Shown one piece after another: positions 1 through 6,032 of a stretch of 8,686 bases of DNA. Position 1 is the first letter of the stretch, and each line of letters begins with the position of its first letter. Under the pieces are notes generated by a model. It saw only the letters and a list, made by a program, of their open reading frames with translations, did no database searches and had not been told where the DNA came from. This DNA comes from JADHUC01 sp964617665. GTDB taxonomy: Bacteria > Planctomycetota > Planctomycetia > Pirellulales > Pirellulaceae. Location of the stretch: positions 1-8,686 of the forward strand of contig CAZUAH010000582.1 of assembly GCA_964617665.1 (NCBI GenBank). The letters are read 5' to 3'. Both the position numbers and the translations under genes were made by a program.

Positions 1-2
1 CC

Positions 3-1541
3 GATCAGTTTTTTCTCGCCGGTCGGTCGCTCCGGTGGCCCATCATCGGCACGGGCCTCTTCTGTGCCAACATCTCCACGATTCACCTCGTGGGCCTCGC
101 TTCGGACGGGTATCGGTTGGGATTGGTGATTGGCAACTTCGAATGGATGGCGGCCTTCTGTCTGATTCTGTTGGGGATCGTTTTCGCGCCGTTCTACTTC
201 CGCAGCAAGATCAGCACCCTTCCGGAATACGTCGAGAAGCGTTACGGCACCGGCGCGCGGACCTTTCTGGCCTTGATCTTTGTGATGTCCGCGCTGTTGG
301 TCCATATCGGCATCAGCCTGTACGCCGGAGCCAAAGTACTCGAGGAGTTCTTTGGGATCCCGTACCTGGCTTCCATTATCGGGATCGCAGTGATCACGGC
401 TGTCTACACGATCATCGGCGGCCTTAGGGCGGTAATGATCACCGACGCGATCCAGGCCGTGCTGCTACTGCTCGGAGCAGCGATCCTCACCTTTGCAGGA
501 ATCCAGATGCTGCCAAGCGTGGGCATCGAGTCCTGGGCCGATTTGAAGGCCGCCTGCCGCCCGGACCAGCTCAGCATGGTCCAGCCAATCAAGGACGCCG
601 CCGCGCCGGGCAGCCTGGGGCTTCGCGAGTTCTCCTGGTACTCGATCCTGTTCGGATATCCGATTCTCGGTATCTGGTATTGGTGTACCGACCAGACGAT
701 CGTGCAGAAGATCCTCGCTGCCAAAACGGAGAAGGACGGCCGCGACGGTGCGATCTTTGCCGGTTTTCTCAAGATCCTCCCGGTCTTTCTGATGGTATTG
801 CCAGGCGTGATCGGTTACGTGCTGTTCAAAGACAAAATCGGGGACGACAACGACGCGACTTTGATGGTCATGATGAAGGAGTTGCTTCCGGTTGGTGTGC
901 GGGGCCTGATGGCGGCCGGGCTGCTGGCGGCCCTAATGAGCACGATCGAAGCCGCGCTGAACAGTACGGCCACGCTGACCGCCGAGGACATCGTAAAACG
1001 TCTGCGACCCGACACATCCGACGCCAAGCTGGTGTTGATCGGCCGAATCACGGCTGGTGTGGTCGTGGTTCTGGCCATGCTGTGGTCAACACAGGGCGGG
1101 AAGTTCGAGAGTATCTTCGTGGCCATTAACAAGATTCCCATGGCCTTTGCTCCGGGGATCACGACCATATTCCTCTGGGGAGTGTTCTGGCCGCGAGGCA
1201 ATAAGCAGGGCGCCATGGCCGCATTGCTCTTCAACGTGGTCATCGGCAGTGTCTACTTGGCCATCGACATTCCGCTGATCGGCACCAAACAGGTCATTTC
1301 CGAAGGCATTGGCATTCCGTTCATGCAAGTCGGGTGGTATCTGTTCCTGATGTCCAGCGCAGTGTACATCGTGGTCAGTCTAATCACCCCTGCACCGTCC
1401 AAGGAGCGGATCGGCAATCTGTGCTGGACCCGGCCGCTCGACGCTCTGCGTGGCAAGATGGAAGGCACGCTGACCGATCCTCGCATCATGGCGGCGATCC
1501 TGTTCGTCATCATGGGCATTCTCTACACGATCCTGCACTAA
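3..1541 (+). CDS. Sodium:solute symporter, SGLT-like sugar transporter (5' partial)
   Basis: This is an inner-membrane carrier of the SSS (solute:sodium symporter, SLC5-type) family. It probably uses the sodium gradient to import a sugar. The reading frame is open to the left edge, so the true start and first membrane segment lie outside the window; the GTG at 90 is internal. The visible frame begins with the family landmark FFLAGRSLRWP, followed by an ISTIHLVGLASDG stretch. About a dozen hydrophobic helices are visible. SGLT-type marks are a W-Y-W-C-T-D-Q motif near 675-695 followed by IVQKILAAK, then FLKILPVFLMVLPG. The MSTIEAALNSTAT segment (936-974) lies where the family places its second sodium site. 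These motifs favour a sugar over a proline or pantothenate substrate, but the exact substrate cannot be read. The next gene starts 45 bases after the stop, which suggests one operon and a shared substrate. Confidence 0.93.
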   Translation, partial: DQFFLAGRSLRWPIIGTGLFCANISTIHLVGLASDGYRLGLVIGNFEWMAAFCLILLGIVFAPFYFRSKISTLPEYVEKRYGTGARTFLALIFVMSALLVHIGISLYAGAKVLEEFFGIPYLASIIGIAVITAVYTIIGGLRAVMITDAIQAVLLLLGAAILTFAGIQMLPSVGIESWADLKAACRPDQLSMVQPIKDAAAPGSLGLREFSWYSILFGYPILGIWYWCTDQTIVQKILAAKTEKDGRDGAIFAGFLKILPVFLMVLPGVIGYVLFKDKIGDDNDATLMVMMKELLPVGVRGLMAAGLLAALMSTIEAALNSTATLTAEDIVKRLRPDTSDAKLVLIGRITAGVVVVLAMLWSTQGGKFESIFVAINKIPMAFAPGITTIFLWGVFWPRGNKQGAMAALLFNVVIGSVYLAIDIPLIGTKQVISEGIGIPFMQVGWYLFLMSSAVYIVVSLITPAPSKERIGNLCWTRPLDALRGKMEGTLTDPRIMAAILFVIMGILYTILH

Positions 1542-1575
1542 CCAATCGCCTTTACGCACGACAAGATTATCGACT

Positions 1576-1580
1576 GGAGA
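1576..1580 (+). promoter_or_regulatory. Ribosome binding site that fixes the kinase-like gene start
   Basis: A GGAGA Shine-Dalgarno sequence sits 6 bases before the ATG at 1587. An in-frame TTG at 1584 would leave only 3 bases of spacing, so the ATG is the better start. Confidence 0.7.
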
Positions 1581-1586
1581 TGATTG

Positions 1587-2375
1587 ATGGGGAAAAGGTC
1601 TCGCACAAAGACGACTTTCGTTCACCCCTACCGCGTGGCGCTCGCCGGCGGGTGGGGAGATCATAACTTCGTGAATTTCCTGGCGGACGGATACGTCGTT
1701 GTTGTCCAGGTTCAGCCGAACATCACGTTTCACGACCGCTGCGGTATCTGCTCGAGCACTCGGCAAATCCTCGTAGAAAAGTACCCGGACGGGATTCCCG
1801 AGAACATCGAGAAGTACAAACTGGCGGCCGACCTTTACTACTGGGAAAACGCCACAAAAGTCCCGATCGGCGGCTCTCAGGACGCATGGGGTTCCGTGTA
1901 TCCGGGAGTCAGTCTCCTGCACTACGATTTCCGACATCACAACGGGGTATTGCCCAAGACGGTGACCTCCATTGTGAACCAACGTACCGCGAAGTGGTTT
2001 GAACGCCATTTCTGGATTGTGGATTGCGTGGGGCCGCGCCCCGAAGGATACAACCCTTTCGATGCCGGTCGATTTGCCAACAAGAAGGTTGTCAGTCAAC
2101 TGGGGAAATCCGGACAAGACTGCTTTGCCGCGATCAAGAACCGAGATGTCGAAGCGTTGGGAGCTTCGTTCAACTTGTGTTCGTCTGCCTGGAGAAAGAT
2201 GCTGCCCGCCATTTTTGAACACACAACGATCAAGGTGCCGGTGATGCAGCGGCTGCGCTACTACCAACGCAAGTACGCAGGTGCCATGCCCTCAGGCTGT
2301 GGCGTCGGGTACATCTACGTGGCATCCTCGGAGCCCGTTGAAGGTGGATTTCAAGTCAAGGTCAACCTGGGGTAG
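1587..2375 (+). CDS. Compact GHMP-superfamily sugar kinase-like protein
   Basis: The 262-residue protein looks like a small, soluble GHMP-fold kinase (the galactokinase, fucokinase and heptose kinase superfamily), which would phosphorylate a sugar with ATP in the cytoplasm. Motif 1 is clear: RVALAGGWGDH at residues 16-26, matching the R-V-x-L-x-G-G-x-x-D of sugar GHMP kinases. The phosphate-binding loop is altered: C-G-I-C-S-S-T-R (52-59) instead of a G-L-G-S-S-A core. GGSQDAWG (95-102) followed by YPG matches the segment carrying a conserved acidic residue in heptose/fucose-type members. MPSGCGVGY (234-242) stands for the C-terminal glycine-rich motif. Only about 25 residues separate motifs 1 and 2, and the total is shorter than the usual 300-380, so the N-terminal subdomain is reduced. 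Position between a symporter and a nucleotidyltransferase suggests a sugar-1-kinase. Substrate and activity are inferred; a non-catalytic relative is possible. Confidence 0.7.
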   Translation: MGKRSRTKTTFVHPYRVALAGGWGDHNFVNFLADGYVVVVQVQPNITFHDRCGICSSTRQILVEKYPDGIPENIEKYKLAADLYYWENATKVPIGGSQDAWGSVYPGVSLLHYDFRHHNGVLPKTVTSIVNQRTAKWFERHFWIVDCVGPRPEGYNPFDAGRFANKKVVSQLGKSGQDCFAAIKNRDVEALGASFNLCSSAWRKMLPAIFEHTTIKVPVMQRLRYYQRKYAGAMPSGCGVGYIYVASSEPVEGGFQVKVNLG

Positions 2376-2384
2376 GGCAAAAGC

Positions 2385-3458
2385 ATGCTGAGCGACAACT
2401 GTTACGCAGTAATAATGGCCGGCGGGGCCGGAACGCGGCTCTGGCCGTTGAGCAGCAGGGATGTACCCAAACACTTTTTGAAGTTGTTTGACGGCAAGTC
2501 ATTAACTGAACTGACCGTTGACAAGCTGCGCGGACACATCCCTGACGATCGCATCATCATCCTGACGAGCGTCAAGTATAAGTCGATAGCGCAACAGACC
2601 CTTCCTCAGATACCTCCGGAAAACTTCGTTTACGAACCGTGCCTGCGTGACACGGCAAGTGCTATCGGCCTTGCGGCTACCGTGCTGAAGACAAGATGTG
2701 CTACGGCGACCATGATCATGCTGACGGCTGATCAGATCATCGAGCCTGCTGACGTGTTCAATAGGGCCATCGCAAACGCCGCGACCTTTCTGGAGTTGCA
2801 CTCGGACCGACTGGTGGCCTTCGGAGTAGAGGCCGCATCACCCAGCACGATAGTTGGCTGGCAGAAATTGGGAAAGCCCGTCCACTTCTCGGACTGCGAG
2901 GTCAGAAAGATCGTTGCGTTTACGGAAAAGCCAGAACTGGAAATTGCACAGAAATACATGGACGAAGGCGGATACTGCTGGAATTCCGGTCAATTCGCGT
3001 GGAAAGCAGAAACCATTCTCTCGGAGATCAACACTCACTTGCCGGAGGCTACTCCCTTGCTCGCGCAGATCGGCGAAGCCTGGGGGACGTCGTCACGCCA
3101 GCAGGTCTTGGACGAGGCATTTCCCAAGATGCCGAAAGGCTCGATCGATTACATGGTCATGCAGAAGACCAACAACGCCTGCAGCATCCTCTTGCCCTGC
3201 AGTTGGGAAGACATGGGGACCCATGCGGCATTGGCAGAGAGGATTGGTGAGAAACGCGATAACAACGCCGTCGTGGGCAGGGCAGTGATTCCGGGAACGA
3301 ACAACATCGTCCTGGCCAATACAGACCAGCGTGTTGTCGTGGCATCGGACAATCTCGTGGTCGCCGTAACGGATAGCACCGTTTTCGTTGGAGACCGGAA
3401 CACAGACATGAAGGCTTTGGTGGAGCAGGTGGCCCAGGAAGCACCGGAGATAGTCTAA
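2385..3458 (+). CDS. Mannose-1-phosphate guanylyltransferase-like sugar nucleotidyltransferase
   Basis: This 357-residue cytoplasmic enzyme should join a sugar 1-phosphate to a nucleotide, classically GTP plus mannose 1-phosphate giving GDP-mannose and pyrophosphate. The N-terminal NTP-binding motif GGAGTRLWPLS (13-23) is intact, followed by a lysine in PKHFLKL (28-34). Later landmarks are EPCLRDTA (84-91), TADQIIEP (114-121), FTEKP (179-183), WNSGQF (199-204), GSIDYMVMQK (252-261) and WEDMGTH (274-280). The length matches the single-domain class without the C-terminal cupin phosphomannose isomerase part; a short beta-rich tail (about 293-340) closes it. Several motifs depart from the usual form: ADQ for ADH, no GYGYI segment (IVGWQKLGKP instead), MQK for MEK and GTH for GSW. 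The sugar may therefore not be mannose. It starts 9 bases after the kinase-like stop, with AGGG (2374-2377) overlapping that stop as a ribosome site, so the two are very likely co-translated. Confidence 0.85.
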   Translation: MLSDNCYAVIMAGGAGTRLWPLSSRDVPKHFLKLFDGKSLTELTVDKLRGHIPDDRIIILTSVKYKSIAQQTLPQIPPENFVYEPCLRDTASAIGLAATVLKTRCATATMIMLTADQIIEPADVFNRAIANAATFLELHSDRLVAFGVEAASPSTIVGWQKLGKPVHFSDCEVRKIVAFTEKPELEIAQKYMDEGGYCWNSGQFAWKAETILSEINTHLPEATPLLAQIGEAWGTSSRQQVLDEAFPKMPKGSIDYMVMQKTNNACSILLPCSWEDMGTHAALAERIGEKRDNNAVVGRAVIPGTNNIVLANTDQRVVVASDNLVVAVTDSTVFVGDRNTDMKALVEQVAQEAPEIV

Positions 3459-3510
3459 CTCGATTCACACGACTATTGCGCGGTGTCTCTGAATCAACGC
3501 AAGATGGAAC

Positions 3511-3514
3511 GAGG
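3511..3514 (+). promoter_or_regulatory. Ribosome binding site that fixes the start of the PDZ/HEAT gene
   Basis: GAGG lies 6 bases before the ATG at 3521. The longer in-frame TTG start at 3476 has no such site and would put 15 polar residues ahead of the signal peptide, so 3521 is preferred. Confidence 0.65.
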
Positions 3515-3520
3515 TCCAAC

Positions 3521-5935
3521 ATGATTGAAATCGCGTCGTGTGTAACTCGCGTCGCTGCCGCGTCATCCGTCCTTTTCTTCATCGTGCCCGTCTTCGCCGC
3601 CAGCCCTCCGTCGGCGAAAGCCAACCCGGACTTCACTCAGGGCGTCCGGATTCCCGAGGGCGCGACCCATGACTGGAATCTGGGGCCGACCGGCGCCCGT
3701 GGGTGGATGTTCAGTGACAAGCTGGTAACCACCGACGCGCGGCAAGTCGCGATCACCGAGGTGGAGAAGAACTCTCCGGCCGACGGAATCCTCGCGGTCG
3801 ACGACGTGATCCTTGGCGTCGGCGGCCAGCCGTTCTCCTACGACCCGCGCACGGAACTGGGTAAGGCGATCACCGCGGCCGAATCGGAGGCGGGCGGCGG
3901 AAACTTGTCGCTCATCCGCTGGCGGGCCGGCAAGACGGAAGAGGTCGTCGTTAAGCTCTCCGTCCTGGACAAGTACTGCGCCACGGCGCCTTACGACTGT
4001 CCGAAATCGCAACGCATTCTCGAGCAAGGGTGCAAAGCGCTGGCCCTGCGGGTCGCCGACCCGTCTTACCGGTCGAACCCGATCCCGCGCTGCCTGAATG
4101 CCCTGGCCTTGCTGGCCAGTGGCAAGCCGGAATACCTTGCGCTGGTGAAAGGAGAAGCCCAGTGGGCCGCGGACTTCTCGGCCGACAGCTTTCAGACGTG
4201 GTACTACGGCTACGTTGTGACGTTGCTCGCCGAGTACAAGATGGCGACCGGCGACGATTCGGTCATGCCGGGCTTGCGGCGATTGGCACTGGAGGCCGCC
4301 GACGGGCAGAGCATCGTTGGCTCCTGGGGCCACAAGTTCGCCGGTCCGGACGGACGGCTGCAGGGCTACGGGATGATGAACGCCCCTGGCTTGCCGCTGA
4401 CCATTTCGCTGATCCTGGCGCGCGAGGCAGGAGTGGACGATCCGAGGGTGAGCGAAGCGATCGAGAAGAGCGCGCGGCTGATTCGCTTTTACGTCGGCAA
4501 AGGGGCGGTGCCCTACGGCGACCACCATCCCTGGATTCAGACCCACGAGGACAACGGCAAGTGCGGCATGGCGGCGGTCATGTTCAACCTGCTGGGCGAG
4601 GTGGAGGCAGCCGAGTTCTTCTCGCGCATGAGCGTTGCCTCGCACGGTGCGGAACGCGACGGTGGGCATACGGGCAACTTCTTCAACATTCTGTGGTCGT
4701 TGCCGGGGGTAGCCCTATCCGGCCCCCACGCCACCGGTGCGTGGATGCGGGAGTTCGGCGCCTGGTATTTCGACCTCGCGCGGCGCTGGGACGGGACCTT
4801 TCTGCACCAGGGACCACCTCAACTGAGGAACGACAAGTACGGTGGCTGGGACTGCACCGGTGCCTATCTGCTGGCCTATGCGATGCCGCTGAAGAAGATC
4901 TTTCTGACCGGCAAGCGTCCGTCGGTCGTTCCCCAACTCGCTTCCGCTGCCAGCCAGGCATTGATCCTTGACGGGCGCGGCTGGAGCAACAAGGACCGCA
5001 ACAGTTTCTATGACAAGCTGAACCAGCAGGAGCTGATCGGTCGCCTCGGCAGCTGGTCGCCCGTCGTCCGCCAAAGGGCTGCCATGGCGTTGGCCCGTCG
5101 CGAGGAGGCTCCGATTCCCACTCTCACGAAAATGCTCGAGTCCCCGCGGCTCGAATCCCGCTACGGTGCCTGTCAGGCTCTCGCCATGTTCCGAGGTGCT
5201 GCCGCCCCGGCAGTGCCCGCTCTGAAAAAAACGCTCCGAGCCGACGATCTGTGGCTGCGTGTCAAGGCCGCCGAGGCGTTGGCAAGCGTCGGCGCCGCGG
5301 CGATGTCGACGGTGCCGGACCTGCTTGAGATGCTGGCGAGCGAAGACCCGACTTCGGACCCGCGCGGCATGCAGCAGCGTTACCTGTGCTTCGCGTTGTT
5401 CAACCAGCGGGGCGGCATGCTGTCGCGTTCGATCGAAGGTGTCGATCGCGACGCGCTTTACGCGGCGGTTCGAGCCGGGCTTGGTAACGAGGACGGCCGC
5501 GCCCGAGGTGCCTTTGGGTCGGTCTACAAGAATCTCACGTACGAAGAGATCGAGCCGTTGCTTTCGGCTATCCATCACGCGGTTGTCGAGCCGGCTCCTA
5601 GCGGAATCATGTTCGCCGACGGTATCCGCCTAAGCGGTCTTGAATTACTGGCACGACATCGAATCGAAGAAGGCATGTCGCTGTGCCTTGATATCATGGG
5701 TGTCGATAGGTGGGGCAAGAGAAACCGGATCACCAAATGCCTTGAGATTCTGCAGACATATGGTGGCGCTGCTCAGCCAATCCTGCCCAGGCTGGCAGAA
5801 CTTGAGAACCAACTGTTGGCCCACCGGGAATCGAAGGGGCTTCAGCCGCAAATCGATCTGGTTCGTCAGACCATGGACGCGATCAAGACGGATACCGACC
5901 CGCCCGTTTTGCACTCGCTGAAAAACGGGCGGTGA
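3521..5935 (+). CDS. Secreted PDZ-toroid-HEAT protein, resembling DUF6288
   Basis: The 804-residue product begins with a signal peptide (about residues 1-26, hydrophobic core SSVLFFIVPVFA), so it is exported. Residues about 55-148 form a PDZ-like domain: a G-A-R-G-W-M-F ligand loop, then ITEVEKNSPADG and DDVILGVGGQPF. Residues about 165-470 are a helix-rich block punctuated by similar glycine motifs, HEDNGKCG (342-349), GGHTG (381-385) and GGWDCTG (441-447), which suggests an alpha/alpha toroid like those of glycan-active or prenyl-cyclase folds. Residues about 510-625 are HEAT-like repeats (VRQRAAMALARRE, SRYGACQALAMF, LRVKAAEALASVG), and more helices follow. This order matches my recollection of the DUF6288 group of planctomycete-type proteins, whose function I do not know. 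The toroid may bind or cut glycan and the HEAT part may bind a partner; both are inferred. The last 100 or so codons are less GC-rich than the rest, and the final codons lie in a hairpin. Confidence 0.85.
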   Translation: MIEIASCVTRVAAASSVLFFIVPVFAASPPSAKANPDFTQGVRIPEGATHDWNLGPTGARGWMFSDKLVTTDARQVAITEVEKNSPADGILAVDDVILGVGGQPFSYDPRTELGKAITAAESEAGGGNLSLIRWRAGKTEEVVVKLSVLDKYCATAPYDCPKSQRILEQGCKALALRVADPSYRSNPIPRCLNALALLASGKPEYLALVKGEAQWAADFSADSFQTWYYGYVVTLLAEYKMATGDDSVMPGLRRLALEAADGQSIVGSWGHKFAGPDGRLQGYGMMNAPGLPLTISLILAREAGVDDPRVSEAIEKSARLIRFYVGKGAVPYGDHHPWIQTHEDNGKCGMAAVMFNLLGEVEAAEFFSRMSVASHGAERDGGHTGNFFNILWSLPGVALSGPHATGAWMREFGAWYFDLARRWDGTFLHQGPPQLRNDKYGGWDCTGAYLLAYAMPLKKIFLTGKRPSVVPQLASAASQALILDGRGWSNKDRNSFYDKLNQQELIGRLGSWSPVVRQRAAMALARREEAPIPTLTKMLESPRLESRYGACQALAMFRGAAAPAVPALKKTLRADDLWLRVKAAEALASVGAAAMSTVPDLLEMLASEDPTSDPRGMQQRYLCFALFNQRGGMLSRSIEGVDRDALYAAVRAGLGNEDGRARGAFGSVYKNLTYEEIEPLLSAIHHAVVEPAPSGIMFADGIRLSGLELLARHRIEEGMSLCLDIMGVDRWGKRNRITKCLEILQTYGGAAQPILPRLAELENQLLAHRESKGLQPQIDLVRQTMDAIKTDTDPPVLHSLKNGR
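5900..5932 (+). terminator. Hairpin across the end of the PDZ/HEAT gene
   Basis: A perfect 11-base inverted repeat (CCGCCCGTTTT at 5900-5910 and AAAACGGGCGG at 5922-5932) surrounds an 11-base loop and ends directly before the TGA at 5933. There is no T-run after it, so it is not a textbook rho-independent terminator. It could stabilise the mRNA 3' end or weaken read-through into the LamG gene. It encodes the last protein residues at the same time. Confidence 0.4.
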
Positions 5936-5948
5936 CCCAATAACCCGC

Positions 5949-5982
5949 AGCCGGCAGGTCAGCCTAGCACTAAGTGCCGGCT
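5949..5982 (+). repeat. Intergenic inverted repeat, possible terminator or processing hairpin
   Basis: AGCCGGCA (5949-5956) and TGCCGGCT (5975-5982) are perfect reverse complements with an 18-base loop. No T-run follows. It sits between the PDZ/HEAT gene and the LamG gene, close behind the 5900-5932 hairpin. Its 5' arm and the core of its 3' arm recur in the 8150-8174 hairpin. Confidence 0.4.
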
Positions 5983-6032
5983 TGAACCGGTCAAACCTAA
6001 ACACTCACTCACAGATCTAATCGAGGGCGTCT

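Noticed and set aside
1380..2267. Reverse-strand open frame (295 codons) across the symporter end and the kinase-like gene
   Set aside because: The forward genes have family motifs and a good ribosome site, while the reverse product shows no motif and spans a gene boundary.
1587..3458. Split version of Bacteroides-type FKP (fucokinase/GDP-fucose pyrophosphorylase)
   Set aside because: The nucleotidyltransferase carries ManC-type motifs (GGAGTRLWPLS, FTEKP, WNSG), not those of the FKP pyrophosphorylase family. Only the functional analogy is kept.
3462..3497. Imperfect inverted repeat (GATTCACAC with GTGT then GAATC) between the nucleotidyltransferase and PDZ/HEAT genes
   Set aside because: Only short 5- and 4-base pairings separated by a four-base bulge, with no T-run. 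Too weak to call a terminator or operator.
3563..4669. Long reverse-strand open frame (368 codons) opposite the PDZ/HEAT gene
   Set aside because: It is rich in Arg, Gly and Val with no recognisable motif, lies fully opposite a gene with signal peptide and domains, and is typical of antisense frames in GC-rich DNA.
4030..4971. Forward alternative-frame open frame (313 codons) inside the PDZ/HEAT gene
   Set aside because: Product is dominated by Arg, Gly and Ala with no domain. It is a frame shadow, not an overlapping gene.
4715..5578. Reverse-strand open frame (287 codons) opposite the HEAT region
   Set aside because: Low-complexity Arg/Gly/Val-rich product and no motif; the forward frame carries the clear repeats.
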